The notes beneath the pieces are model-generated. The model searched no databases, was not told the origin of the DNA, and saw only the letters and a list, made by a program, of their open reading frames with translations. From Puniceicoccaceae bacterium 5H (GTDB lineage: Bacteria > Verrucomicrobiota > Verrucomicrobiia > Opitutales > Oceanipulchritudinaceae), in the NCBI GenBank assembly GCA_009772895.1, contig WOUP01000010.1:41495-105494 (forward strand): DNA of 64,000 nucleotides, written 5' to 3'. Position 1 is the stretch's first letter, and each line of letters starts with the position of its first letter. The translations under genes and the position numbers were made by a program. Positions 17,272 through 25,960 of this stretch are shown here, piece after piece.

Positions 17272-18087
17272 TTATTCGGCGGTAAAGGTCAACTGCCACG
17301 TCTTGGCCTCACCATCCGGCGGCGGTCCGGGCGAGCGTGCCTGGCGAAAGGCGGCCAATACCGCGGCGTCGAAGGCCGAGTCGCCACTGCCTTTGACAAT
17401 GCGCACGCCCACGAACTGGCCGGAGGCCGTCACCGTGAAGGACGCACGGGCTTCGAGGCCCGGCACGCCGACGGCCTGAAAAGCGGCCTGCAGGCGGGCA
17501 CGCACGCGTTGGGCGTAGGACTGCAATTGGGATTGGGTGGCGGCGCTGGTGGACGCCGGCAGATTCAGGTCCATCTGCCCCACCGTGCTGCTCAGGCGCT
17601 GCTGCAGATTACTGGTCTGCAGGCGTGGCGCGCTGACCGGCTTGGGCTTGGGGGCCTCTTTGACGACCTGTTTGGGCAGATCCCGGTTTTTCGCCCAATC
17701 CGCGTAGTTCGCTTTCGGTTTGGGCTTCGGCTTTGGAGCGGGCTTGGGCGGCGGCTTGGATTCCACCTTCGGCGCCGGTTCGGGCTCGGGTTCCGGTTCG
17801 GGCTCGGGCAGCGGCGGCAACTCTACCGGATTGACCTGCGGCAGGTCCTCCAGCTTGGAGGTCTCGAGTGGCGCCAGCTCTTCGTCTTGCTCAGGCTCGG
17901 CCGGGGCCGACTGGCTCTGCTGTGCCTGGGCCGCCGTGAGGTCGGCCGGGTCGACCAACTCAAATTCCAGCGGCTCCGGTTCCCGCTTCCAGGCCGAGAT
18001 CAGTCCCATCACGATAAGCACCAGCAGCCCCAGCACATGGATCGTGCCGGAGATGGCGTAGGCGCGTTTCTGAACGAGGGTGGCCAT
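17272..18087 (-). CDS. tonB: TonB-family energy transducer
   Basis: 271 aa. One N-terminal membrane anchor (AISGTIHVLGLLVLIVMGLI, residues about 10-30), then a long Pro/Glu- and Pro/Lys-rich periplasmic spacer (repeats EPEPEPEPEP and KPAPKPKPKPK, about residues 85-145), and a C-terminal TonB-type domain (LQSYAQRVRARLQAAFQAVGVPGLEARASFTV, VRIVKGSGDSAFDAAVLAAFRQA). It transmits proton-motive force from ExbBD to outer-membrane receptors. It is the last gene of exbB-exbD-tonB, 5 bp after exbD. Some annotations would call this TonB C-terminal/TolA-like. Confidence 0.88.
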   Translation of the reverse strand: MATLVQKRAYAISGTIHVLGLLVLIVMGLISAWKREPEPLEFELVDPADLTAAQAQQSQSAPAEPEQDEELAPLETSKLEDLPQVNPVELPPLPEPEPEPEPEPAPKVESKPPPKPAPKPKPKPKANYADWAKNRDLPKQVVKEAPKPKPVSAPRLQTSNLQQRLSSTVGQMDLNLPASTSAATQSQLQSYAQRVRARLQAAFQAVGVPGLEARASFTVTASGQFVGVRIVKGSGDSAFDAAVLAAFRQARSPGPPPDGEAKTWQLTFTAE

Positions 18088-18092
18088 ACGGG

Positions 18093-18506
18093 CTACTGAG
18101 CGACGGTCTGCAGGCTGATCTTGTTGAGCCCCTGCCCTTTCACCTGGCCGAGCACTTCGATGACTTTCTGGTAGGCCAGGCTCTCGTCGGCGCGGATCTG
18201 GATGACGGGCGGATCCTCTTCCATCGCGATGAGGGAAAGGGTATCGTCGAGTTGCGCGGGCGTCATCGGCTCATCGCCCCAATAGATCTGACCGCTGGCG
18301 TCGATGCCGATGACTTCGACTTCGACCTGGCTGCCGCTACTCTGGCGGGGCTTGTCCTTGGGCAGGTTGATGTCGATCGACTGCTCCAGCAGCGGGGCAG
18401 TGATCATGAAAATGATGAGCAGGGAGAAGGCGAGGTCGATCAACGGGGTCACGTTGAGTTCGGACATCGCGCTCAGGCGTTCCTTGCGGGTAAAGCTACG
18501 CGCCAT
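18093..18506 (-). CDS. exbD: ExbD/TolR-family biopolymer transport protein
   Basis: 137 aa with the ExbD signature: MSELNVTPLIDLAFSLLIIFMITAPLL, in which the Asp of the single membrane helix (PLID) is the proton-carrying residue. The periplasmic C-terminal domain follows (ADESLAYQKVIEVLGQVKGQGLNKISLQT). It lies 9 bp after exbB and 5 bp before tonB, forming the usual three-gene motor unit. Confidence 0.93.
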   Translation of the reverse strand: MARSFTRKERLSAMSELNVTPLIDLAFSLLIIFMITAPLLEQSIDINLPKDKPRQSSGSQVEVEVIGIDASGQIYWGDEPMTPAQLDDTLSLIAMEEDPPVIQIRADESLAYQKVIEVLGQVKGQGLNKISLQTVAQ

Positions 18507-18515
18507 GGCAGTCTC

Positions 18516-19241
18516 CTAGTCGTTGCTCACGCGTTGCACCGGCACACGCTCTTCGCCGCTGTCGCTGAGGTCGGCGGCCTCCAGCTCAATGCGGTCGGCA
18601 AGGTTACTGGCGTAGGTTTCCAGATCGAGGATGGCCTGCTTGACCTGCATCAGCAGGTAATTGTAGCCAAACACGGCGGGGATGGCCACGAGCAGGCCCG
18701 CGACGGTCGTCAGCAGGGCGCCCGAAACGCCCGGGGCGAGCGACGCGATGCTGGCCGCGGAATCACCCGAGATGGAACCGAAGGCGTCCATGACGCCCCA
18801 CACGGTGCCGAGCAGGCCAAGAAACGGTGCGCCGGAAACGACGGTACTGAGCATGACCATCTTCTCTTCGTAGCGGCTCGCGCCCCGCGAGACTTCCCGC
18901 GTCAACGCGTTCTCCATGTGCTCGATCGCGTGGCGCTCGTTGGGCGCCCGGTGAAAGGCCTGGAGCCCCGCCCGGGTGACTTCGGCGTAAGGCCCGCGGG
19001 CCCCGTCGAGGTTCGGGTCGATGCGCAGCAAGGTCCGGCTTTGCTCAAGGCGCTTTACGAAGGCGCGGTTCGCCCGCTTCATGCGCTTGAGGTCCATGGA
19101 CTTGCCGACCATCAGCTGCCAAGCGTAGAGACTGCAAATCAGCAGTACCACGACAATCAACTGGCCCGCGAAATTTGAACTGATAAAGTAGTCCAGAACG
19201 TTAGCGAGCTGTGGAGTAAAGGCCGTTTCCCAGAAAGTCAT
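18516..19241 (-). CDS. exbB: MotA/TolQ/ExbB proton channel family protein
   Basis: 241 aa from the ATG at 19241 (MTFWETAFTPQL); the frame extends 13 codons upstream with an unlikely leader. Three membrane helices: GQLIVVVLLICSLYAW, GAPFLGLLGTVWGVMDAFG and VSGALLTTVAGLLVAIPAV, the last two carrying the classic ExbB/TolQ channel motifs. Its long cytoplasmic loop lies between helix 1 and 2. First gene of the exbB-exbD-tonB set, divergent from the sugar kinase. With a TonB partner adjacent, ExbB is more likely than TolQ. Confidence 0.92.
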   Translation of the reverse strand: MTFWETAFTPQLANVLDYFISSNFAGQLIVVVLLICSLYAWQLMVGKSMDLKRMKRANRAFVKRLEQSRTLLRIDPNLDGARGPYAEVTRAGLQAFHRAPNERHAIEHMENALTREVSRGASRYEEKMVMLSTVVSGAPFLGLLGTVWGVMDAFGSISGDSAASIASLAPGVSGALLTTVAGLLVAIPAVFGYNYLLMQVKQAILDLETYASNLADRIELEAADLSDSGEERVPVQRVSND

Positions 19242-19383
19242 TCGATTACAAGACGATAGACCCTCGCCAATACCTTCCAATTCAAAAAAAACCCTAGACC
19301 GGCATTTTGCTGGACTTCAATTACAACGAGACCAACAAAAGGGGTTCCTGTTTTCCTATACCGTTTCCAATTATTTGCCCCCT

Positions 19384-20496
19384 ATGGATTACAAAGCGCA
19401 GACGCTTGAAGAACTCTCGACCAAAACCAGCCGCGCCGCTGAAAAGCACGCCCTGCTCGGGTTTGACGGTTTCGTCGACAAGATCATGAAGGTCGTGCAG
19501 AGCCGTCAAGGCCAAGGTCGAGCCTTCGAAGCGATGACCGAGATCACGCAATTCGGCGATCGCATCAACGCCGCCGCGGGCGAGAGCGCCAACATTGAGC
19601 TTTACCCCGAAATGGAAAAGCTGGGGGGCAACGGGCCGATCATGGCCAACGCAGTGCGCGCGGGCGGGATCGACACGACCTACATCGGCGCTTTGGGTCA
19701 ACCGCTCGAACCCGTGTTTGCCGACTTCGCCAAGCAGTGCAAAGTCGTCAGCGTCTGCAACCCCGGCGTCACCCACGCGCTGGAATTCGACGACGGCAAG
19801 ATCATGCTGGGTATGACGGCGCCGCTCGACGAGATCACTTACGAGCGCATTCTCGACACCATGGGCGAAGGCGCGTTCCTCGACGCCATCAGCCGGGCGG
19901 ACCTCATCGGGCTGGTCAACTGGACCATGATCCCGAACATGACCACCTTGTTCAACGACCTGCTGACCAAGGTGCTGCCCAACCTCGGGCCCAAGGAAGG
20001 CGGCCGCTACTTTTTCTTCGACCTCGCCGACCCGGCCAAGCGCGCCCCGAGCGACATCCTCTCCGTGCTCAAGACCATCCCCCGCTTCTGCGCACATGGC
20101 AGCGTGACCCTTGGCCTGAACCTGGCCGAAGCGCGCCAGATTTCCCGCGTGCTGAACATGAGCGAACAGAGCAGCAACGGCGAAGAAATCCGCCTGATGG
20201 CCGAGCGCATCCGCGAAGAGCTGGACCTGACCTGCGTCGTGGTGCACCCGCGCAACGGTGCCGCCGCCTCGACCAAGGAAGGCTCCTGGTGGGTCGACGG
20301 TCCGTTCTGCGCCAAGCCGCTGATCAGCACGGGCGCGGGCGACCACTTCAATGCCGGCTTCTCCACCGCCCAGGCGATCGGCCTCAGCATTCCGGCCTGC
20401 CTGACGGTCGCCGTCTCGACCAGCGGTCAATACGTGCGCACGGCCAAGAGCCCGTCGCTCTACGATACGGCCCGCTTTATCGAAAACTGGGAATAG
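19384..20496 (+). CDS. PfkB-family (ribokinase-like) carbohydrate kinase
   Basis: 370 aa from ATG 19384. Two PfkB landmarks are visible: the N-terminal GG-type motif (MEKLGGNGPIMANAVRAGG, substrate and lid region) and the C-terminal STGAGDHFNAGF with catalytic Asp320. It begins LLGFDGFVDKI where most ribokinases start with hGExhhD, so the substrate is probably not ribose. I cannot name the sugar. There is no clear Shine-Dalgarno before the ATG. Divergent from exbB; a strong terminator follows. Confidence 0.85.
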   Translation: MDYKAQTLEELSTKTSRAAEKHALLGFDGFVDKIMKVVQSRQGQGRAFEAMTEITQFGDRINAAAGESANIELYPEMEKLGGNGPIMANAVRAGGIDTTYIGALGQPLEPVFADFAKQCKVVSVCNPGVTHALEFDDGKIMLGMTAPLDEITYERILDTMGEGAFLDAISRADLIGLVNWTMIPNMTTLFNDLLTKVLPNLGPKEGGRYFFFDLADPAKRAPSDILSVLKTIPRFCAHGSVTLGLNLAEARQISRVLNMSEQSSNGEEIRLMAERIREELDLTCVVVHPRNGAAASTKEGSWWVDGPFCAKPLISTGAGDHFNAGFSTAQAIGLSIPACLTVAVSTSGQYVRTAKSPSLYDTARFIENWE

Positions 20497-20523
20497 TGCC
20501 CGCGATCGAGCGCATTTTACTGC

Positions 20524-20555
20524 AAAAAAGCCCCGTCGTTGTGACGGGGCTTTTT
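20524..20555. terminator. Bidirectional rho-independent terminator
   Basis: Stem GCCCCGTC / GACGGGGC (loop GTTGT) with six A before and five T after, so it works on both strands. It ends the sugar-kinase gene on + and the aldo/keto reductase gene on -, which are convergent here. Confidence 0.9.
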
Positions 20556-20560
20556 GGTGG

Positions 20561-21595
20561 CTAGACCCGAGGCGGGTTCAGCAGGCGAAAGCCGTCGAGG
20601 TTACGGTAGGCATAGTAGGGGTAAGGCGGCGTCACCTGGCTGGCTTTGTCCAGTCGAGCGATCTGTTCCGGTGAAAGCATCCACCCGACCGCACCCAGGT
20701 TGTCGCGCAACTGCTTTTCGTTTCGCGCTCCAATGATGACGCTCGAGACGGTCGGCCGCTGCAGCAGCCAGTTGATCGCCACCTGCGGGACCGTCTTGCC
20801 GGTTTCGGCCGCCACCTCGTCCAGCGCGTCGACCACGTCGTAGAGATAGGCATCGGCGACCGGCGGAGCAAAGTCGGCCGTGCCGTGCAAGCGACTGCCT
20901 GCCGGGATGGGTTGACCGCGACGGATCTTGCCCGTCAGGCGCCCCCACCCCAGCGGACTCCAGACCAGCGCTCCCACCCCTTGGTCGCGGGCCAACGGCA
21001 TCAACTCCCACTCATAATCGCGCCCGACCAGAGAGTAGTAAACCTGGTGCGCCACGTGGCGGGGATACTGACCGCGATCGGACACGGAAAGCGCCTTCAT
21101 CAGCTCCCAGCCAGCAAAGTTGGAGGCCCCGATGTAGCGCACTTTCCCCTGCTGAACCAAATCGGACAGGGTCGACAAGACTTCTTCCTGAGGCGTCGAG
21201 GCATCGAAGGCGTGTAACTGCAGCAAATCCACATAGTCCGTCTTCAGGCGCCGCAGGGAGGCTTCGACCGCGCGCAGCAAACGCCAGCGGGAGGAACCGC
21301 GCTCCATCGGCCCGTCTCCGGTCGGCAGCGATGTCTTGGTGGAAATGATGACCTGATCCCGTCGCCCTTCCAGCGCGGCCCCCAGAATCTCCTCCGACGC
21401 GCCATCGGAGTAGACGTCGGCCGTGTCGAAGAAGTTCAGCCCGGCTTCCAGACAGATGTCGATCAGGCGGCGGGCTTCCTCGACTCCCGTTTGGCCCCAG
21501 TGGCTGAAGAGCGGCCCACGTCCGCCGAAGGTGCCTGTGCCCAGGCAGAGAGCAGGGATCCGAAGTCCCGAGCGACCCAGTTTGTTGTATTCCAT
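20561..21595 (-). CDS. Aldo/keto reductase
   Basis: 344 aa, typical length. NADPH-dependent AKR fold of the YajO/Tas-like type: MEYNKLGRSGLRIPALCLGT, catalytic Asp57 and Tyr62 in FFDTADVYSDG, Lys87 in IISTK, and the LLQLHAFD strand. Other conserved stretches are RYIGASNFAGWEL and the C-terminal cofactor site SSVIIGARNEKQLRDN. It is divergent from an ArsR-type regulator with a perfect dyad between them, so it is probably that regulator's target. Substrate unknown. Confidence 0.93.
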   Translation of the reverse strand: MEYNKLGRSGLRIPALCLGTGTFGGRGPLFSHWGQTGVEEARRLIDICLEAGLNFFDTADVYSDGASEEILGAALEGRRDQVIISTKTSLPTGDGPMERGSSRWRLLRAVEASLRRLKTDYVDLLQLHAFDASTPQEEVLSTLSDLVQQGKVRYIGASNFAGWELMKALSVSDRGQYPRHVAHQVYYSLVGRDYEWELMPLARDQGVGALVWSPLGWGRLTGKIRRGQPIPAGSRLHGTADFAPPVADAYLYDVVDALDEVAAETGKTVPQVAINWLLQRPTVSSVIIGARNEKQLRDNLGAVGWMLSPEQIARLDKASQVTPPYPYYAYRNLDGFRLLNPPRV

Positions 21596-21621
21596 ACCTC
21601 CCAGCTAACTCACATAATTCA

Positions 21622-21644
21622 ATATTTCAATATTATTGAAATAT
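21622..21644. promoter_or_regulatory. Perfect 10+3+10 bp inverted repeat, probable ArsR-type operator
   Basis: ATATTTCAAT, spacer ATT, then ATTGAAATAT, an exact inverted repeat in the 91-bp divergent spacer between the aldo/keto reductase (-) and the ArsR-type regulator (+). It is very AT-rich in an otherwise GC-rich genome. Similar AT-rich dyads are typical operators of winged-helix ArsR repressors. It lies 27 bp from the reductase start and 43 bp from the regulator start, so binding could control both. Confidence 0.75.
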
Positions 21645-21686
21645 AAACCTGTTGTAATAACCGGTTCAGGCGGTAGATTCTCTACG

Positions 21687-22046
21687 ATGCGCGCCCTGGT
21701 CCACCCTCCCCTGGAAGACGTTTCGCTGGAAGGCCTCCTGTATGCCCTGAGCGACGGCACGCGTCTGCAGATCGTGTGGGAGCTTTCTCAGGCGTCGCCG
21801 CGTTCGCTCAACTGTGCGGAGGCGGTCGCAAAGATCGCGGACCTGGCACCCTCGACGCGCTCTCACCATTTCCGCATCCTGCGCGAGGGCGGCGTCATCC
21901 GCTCGGAAAGGAAGGGCAAGGAATGCAACAACGTGCTGCGGGCCGACGAACTCGAGCAGAAGTTCCCGGGCCTGTTGTCCACGATCTTGCGTCAGTACAG
22001 CGAAAAGGCCCGCCATAGTGACGAGCCTTTCCCGAAAAAAAGTTGA
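21687..22046 (+). CDS. ArsR-family winged-helix transcriptional regulator
   Basis: 119 aa from ATG 21687. Winged-helix fold: ALSDGTRLQIVWELS, then the recognition helix region DLAPSTRSHHFRILREGGVIRSERKGKECNN, which is a close match to ArsR/HTH_20 proteins that pair with oxidoreductases. No Cys pair of the metal-binding CVC type (single Cys residues only), so a metal sensor role is unlikely. Divergent to the aldo/keto reductase with a perfect dyad in between; probably an autoregulated repressor. Confidence 0.87.
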   Translation: MRALVHPPLEDVSLEGLLYALSDGTRLQIVWELSQASPRSLNCAEAVAKIADLAPSTRSHHFRILREGGVIRSERKGKECNNVLRADELEQKFPGLLSTILRQYSEKARHSDEPFPKKS

Positions 22047-22056
22047 GAACCGGGCG

Positions 22057-22782
22057 CTACTGGATCAGAGCGGCGGCTTCTTCGTCGACCAGCCAAGTGA
22101 CGCGTGGAGCGTAGTTTTCGAGAATCTGCACCGGATAGGTGCCGGCCGGCTGATTGAACACCGTCTTGATGCGCTCGGCCTTGTTCGCCCCCGTCACGAT
22201 GATCGTAATGGCCCGGGAGGCGTCGAGTCCGGCCTCGGTGACCGTCAAGCGCCAGCCCTTGCCGGGAACTTCGACACAGGCAAAGAAATCCATCACGCCG
22301 GCACCGAGCAGCGGGCTGCCGGGGAAGAGCGAGGCGGTGTGCCCATCATCCCCCATGCCGAGCACGCAGAGGTCGAAGCAGCGTTGCGCGCCAAAGCGCT
22401 CGGCCCACTTGCGGTTGTGGAGGAGCGCGGCGGAGTGGGCGTCGACCTCGACCGGCCAAGGGAACTTGCGTTCTTCAGCGATGCCGAGCGGCTGGAGCAG
22501 CATGCGGTCGGCATTGCCGAAGTTGCTGTCGTCACTGGAGAGCGGCACCATGCGCTCGTCGCTGGTCGTCCAATAGGCCTTTTGCTGGGCCGCTTCGGGC
22601 AGCTTTCCGTTGGCCACCATCCACTGGTAATGCTTCTTGGGGGTGGAGCCTCCGGTCAGGCCGATGACGCAACGGTCTTCGGCCTTTTCGGCAACCTTGC
22701 CCATCTGGTCGGCAAGGTGTTGAAAAAGCGTTTCCTGATCGGCGATGATCAGGTCTCCCAAAGCTGTTTCACGCTCAGTCAT
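22057..22782 (-). CDS. pgl: 6-phosphogluconolactonase
   Basis: 241 aa from ATG 22782. DevB-type lactonase of the glucosamine-6-phosphate isomerase superfamily: VIGLTGGSTPKKHYQWM (phosphate loop), TTSDERMVPLSSDDSNFGNADRMLL and LGMGDDGHTASLFPGSPLL, the last two carrying the active-site Asp/His. It hydrolyses 6-phosphogluconolactone in the oxidative pentose phosphate pathway. It is the last gene of a minus-strand operon with zwf and opcA, which confirms the assignment over NagB. Confidence 0.94.
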   Translation of the reverse strand: MTERETALGDLIIADQETLFQHLADQMGKVAEKAEDRCVIGLTGGSTPKKHYQWMVANGKLPEAAQQKAYWTTSDERMVPLSSDDSNFGNADRMLLQPLGIAEERKFPWPVEVDAHSAALLHNRKWAERFGAQRCFDLCVLGMGDDGHTASLFPGSPLLGAGVMDFFACVEVPGKGWRLTVTEAGLDASRAITIIVTGANKAERIKTVFNQPAGTYPVQILENYAPRVTWLVDEEAAALIQ

Positions 22783-22849
22783 GCGGCTAACTTGTGGCAA
22801 TCGGCGGTGGCGGCAAGTGGAAACCGGCCTTCCTTAAACAGGGTATAAG

Positions 22850-23836
22850 CTAGAAGAACAGCGCTTCGCCCAGCTCACCGGCGCGCTCGAGCCGCTCGAG
22901 GTGGAACGGCTGCTCGATCTTGCCGCTGCCGAAGTTACAGCTGACATGGCCGGTGCGGGAGTCCTTTTCGAGGCTCCAATGGAGGAAGCGGTGGTGGTCG
23001 TTGTAGTGCCAGACGGTTGCGATATCTGGAGCGCCGGGGTCCTTGGCCTGTTCGATCGGAATCTCGATCTCCTTCTTCTTGCCTTGGCGGTCGAAGGCCT
23101 CGACGAGACAGTCGCGCATCCAGGCGGCCAGGCCGCGGGCGGCCCCGATCTGGTCGGGCTGAGCGGTGACGACGGCGGAATCGAAATTAGAGGTGATGCC
23201 CTCTTCCGGAAAGCCGCTGAGGAACTGACCGAAGTTTTGGCGCATCGGCAGCGAGCGCGCGTAAGCGAGGTCGCGGATGCGGTTGGGGTTGGGCCAAGAC
23301 ACGCGCGCGTAGCGGTCGCCCTCGACCTGACGGTCGTAGACAATGCGCGTGCTGCGCTTGAGGAAGGCCAGGTAGGCGCCCTTGATGCGCTCGGCGGGCA
23401 CGCGGTGCAGCCAGTGGTAGACGGGCAGATCGCTTTCGAGCCAGAGGGAGACCTGGTTTTCGAGCGAGGCGTCGTGCGAGTCGCGGTGGCTGACGATGAT
23501 GGCCTCGCAGCAGCAGACGTCGCGCAGGTTGGGCCCGAGGTAGCACTGGCTGAAGAGCTTGCCGCGCATCTCTTCGCCATTGGCCTCGTCGGTCGGGCAC
23601 AGCACGATCACGCGGCAGGGGTAGCGCTGGGCAAACTGAATCGCGGCGTCGAAGCACTCGGTGGCTTCATCCGACGAGGTTTCGTCGCCAAAGTGCAGCA
23701 CGAGGTTGAGCTGCATGGCGCGGGGTTCCCCACCCTCGCCGGCATCGGTGGCCACATCCCACATGTGGCGCAGGGTCTGGTTTACGGCACTGATCGGGAG
23801 CGGAATCCCGGGTAAAACATCAATCAGTTGCGGCAT
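22850..23836 (-). CDS. opcA: Glucose-6-phosphate dehydrogenase assembly protein OpcA
   Basis: 328 aa. OpcA-family features: NLVLHFGDET, an RYPCRVIVLCP strand, QCYLGPNLRDVCCCEAIIV with three successive Cys, and SLWLESDLPVYHWLHRVP, as in cyanobacterial and actinobacterial OpcA. OpcA binds and activates G6PD, in cyanobacteria as a thioredoxin-linked redox switch; the Cys cluster here is compatible with redox sensing but that is inference. It lies between the small periplasmic gene and pgl in the zwf operon. Confidence 0.9.
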   Translation of the reverse strand: MPQLIDVLPGIPLPISAVNQTLRHMWDVATDAGEGGEPRAMQLNLVLHFGDETSSDEATECFDAAIQFAQRYPCRVIVLCPTDEANGEEMRGKLFSQCYLGPNLRDVCCCEAIIVSHRDSHDASLENQVSLWLESDLPVYHWLHRVPAERIKGAYLAFLKRSTRIVYDRQVEGDRYARVSWPNPNRIRDLAYARSLPMRQNFGQFLSGFPEEGITSNFDSAVVTAQPDQIGAARGLAAWMRDCLVEAFDRQGKKKEIEIPIEQAKDPGAPDIATVWHYNDHHRFLHWSLEKDSRTGHVSCNFGSGKIEQPFHLERLERAGELGEALFF

Positions 23837-23845
23837 GGTAAAATT

Positions 23846-24322
23846 CTAGTGGTTGATCAGGAGGAGCGGCAAGATGCGCATCAGCTCTTCGGTCGGAATC
23901 TGGTCGAGGTCGGTGGGCACGGGGCGCTTGAGAAACAGCTTCCAGCCGGCATCGGTGGCCTGTACCTCGAAGCACTGCCATCGCTCGGCGCCCAAAGCGT
24001 TCAGGCGGGGCTCGAGTTGTGCCTCTTCGGCGGCGGGCACATCGACGACGCGGTATTCCCAGTCGCCCTGGCGCTCCAGCGCCACTTGCAGGCGTTCGCG
24101 GGCTTGCTCGAGGTTCTGACGCTGCTCGTGGTAGAGCCGATCGGCGGCGTCTCGAAGCTTGCGGGTGTAGGCGTCGAGCGTCTCCGCGTCGGGATGGTCA
24201 TCCGGCGACGCGGCGGCCGCGGCGAAGCTGTCAGGGGCAAGGCACGCAGCAGCCAGGAGCAGGAGGCCGGCCCCAAACCGGCTCCGGCGCATGAGGGGGC
24301 TGCTGCGGCGTGGTTTCGGCAA
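23846..24322 (-). CDS. Secreted DUF4177-like protein inserted in the zwf-opcA operon
   Basis: 158 aa. An N-terminal signal peptide (RFGAGLLLLAAACLAPDSFAAAAA) is followed by an Ala/Glu-rich helix (about residues 40-85) and a small beta domain WEYRVVDVP...LNALGAERWQCFEVQ...WKLFLKRP with the spacing of DUF4177 proteins. It begins 4 bp after the zwf stop and ends 10 bp before opcA, so it is co-transcribed. I know of no role for a periplasmic protein in this pathway; function unknown. Confidence 0.72.
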   Translation of the reverse strand: MPKPRRSSPLMRRSRFGAGLLLLAAACLAPDSFAAAAASPDDHPDAETLDAYTRKLRDAADRLYHEQRQNLEQARERLQVALERQGDWEYRVVDVPAAEEAQLEPRLNALGAERWQCFEVQATDAGWKLFLKRPVPTDLDQIPTEELMRILPLLLINH

Positions 24323-24325
24323 GGT

Positions 24326-25876
24326 CTAGACTCCGGGACGGCGCCACTGGTGATGGTGACGCCAGAGCAGGCGCTCGGCCTCCAGCGGACCCCAGGAACC
24401 GGCGGCGTATTCACGCAAGCCAGCGCCATTGCATTCGCGCCAGTGCTCGAGCACGGGGGTGAAGAGCTCCCAGGAGGCCTCGGTTTCGTCCCCGCGGATG
24501 AAGAGCGTGCTGTCACCCACCATCGCATCGAGGATGAGACGTTCGTAGGCTTCCGGCGTGTTGGACCCGAAGGTCGTGGCGTAGCGGAAGTGCATCTTCA
24601 CCGGCTGGGTGCGCGTCTCGAGGCCGGGGATCTTCGAATTGCTGAGCAGCGTCATGCCTTCGTCGGGCTGCACCTGGATGACGAGGGTGTTTTGCGCGAG
24701 GTCGAAGTTGCGGTTGCCGCTGAAGAGGATGCCCGGGGGTTGCTTGAACTGAATGGCGATCTCACTCACGCGGCGCGCGAGGCGCTTGCCGCTGCGCAGG
24801 TAAAACGGCACGCCTTGCCAGCGCCAGTTGTTGATGCTGAGGCGGATGGCGGCAAAGGTCTCGGTGCTGGAGTCCTGCGGGATGTTCTCTTCCTCGATGT
24901 AGCCCGGCACGGGTTTGCCGTTCATGAGGCCTGCGGTGTAGCGGGCGCGCACGGCGTCGGGATCCTCGTGGTCTTCCAGGTCGAGCGGCTGGATGGCCTT
25001 GAGCACCTTCACCTTTTCGTCACGGATCGCTTCGGGGGCGAGCGAGACGGGCGGCTCCATCGCGATGAGCGAGAGCAGCTGCATGGTGTGGTTCTGGATC
25101 ATGTCGCGCAGCGCGCCACTCTCGTCGTAGTAGCCGCCGCGCGAGCCCACGCCGACGGATTCGGCCACGGTGATCTGCACACAGTCTACATACTGGCGGT
25201 TCCAGATGGGTTCAAAGATGGCGTTGGCAAAGCGGGCCACGAGCAGGTTCTGCACCGTCTCCTTACCGAGGTAGTGGTCGATGCGGTAGACCTGCTTTTC
25301 CTCGAAGTTGCGCCGGATCACGCGGTTGAGTTCACGCGCGGAATCCAGATCGCGGCCGAAGGGCTTTTCGATGATCACCTTGGCGGCTACCTTGCCCTGC
25401 ACGCGGTGCTTGGCGAGGCCGCTGGAGCCGAGATTCTCGATGATGTTCTCGAAGACGGTCGGGGGCGTGGAGATGTAAAAGACCAGCTGCATTTCGCGGC
25501 CAGCCTCCTTCTCGATCTCCCCGATGCGCTTGGCCAGCGCGTGGAAGGCCTCGGGATCGTCGTAGGCGCCGGCGTGATAGGCAACGTGCTTGCCAATACT
25601 CTGCCAGACTTCGTCATCCAGCGTCCGGCGAGAGAACTCCTGAATGGCGTCGCGGGCCTGCGTCTGGAACTCTTCGTCGGGGATCTCGCGGCGGCCGTAG
25701 CCGAGCAGATAGAAGTCGGAGGGCAGCAGGTTATCCAGCGCCAGGTTGTAGATAGCAGGGACTAGCTTGCGCGCGGTCAAGTCGCCCGAAGCGCCGAAAA
25801 TCACGAGGATGGTCGGCTGGGCGCCACGATGCTTGCTAAGACCTTGGAGAAACGGGTGTCGCAGTTGTTCTGCCAT
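24326..25876 (-). CDS. zwf: Glucose-6-phosphate 1-dehydrogenase
   Basis: 516 aa from ATG 25876 (MAEQLRHPFLQGL); upstream in-frame codons are not needed for the family. NADP fingerprint VIFGASGDLTARKL, the signature RIDHYLGKETVQN with the active-site His/Lys, and IEKPFGRDLDSARELN. It catalyses the first, NADPH-yielding step of the pentose phosphate pathway. First gene of the zwf / DUF4177-like / opcA / pgl operon. Confidence 0.97.
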   Translation of the reverse strand: MAEQLRHPFLQGLSKHRGAQPTILVIFGASGDLTARKLVPAIYNLALDNLLPSDFYLLGYGRREIPDEEFQTQARDAIQEFSRRTLDDEVWQSIGKHVAYHAGAYDDPEAFHALAKRIGEIEKEAGREMQLVFYISTPPTVFENIIENLGSSGLAKHRVQGKVAAKVIIEKPFGRDLDSARELNRVIRRNFEEKQVYRIDHYLGKETVQNLLVARFANAIFEPIWNRQYVDCVQITVAESVGVGSRGGYYDESGALRDMIQNHTMQLLSLIAMEPPVSLAPEAIRDEKVKVLKAIQPLDLEDHEDPDAVRARYTAGLMNGKPVPGYIEEENIPQDSSTETFAAIRLSINNWRWQGVPFYLRSGKRLARRVSEIAIQFKQPPGILFSGNRNFDLAQNTLVIQVQPDEGMTLLSNSKIPGLETRTQPVKMHFRYATTFGSNTPEAYERLILDAMVGDSTLFIRGDETEASWELFTPVLEHWRECNGAGLREYAAGSWGPLEAERLLWRHHHQWRRPGV

Positions 25877-25960
25877 GAGCGTTGCTTCAAAAATGCGGTG
25901 GTTCGGCTTCTTGGCAAGAGACAAGGCATGAAACCTATCCAAGAACTTCACTCATCCCCT

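Noticed and set aside
17081..17479. Plus-strand frame reading WSRSGSNRRPPQCHCGALPTEL
   Set aside because: This is the well-known false translation of a tRNA gene on the opposite strand (tRNA-Ala).
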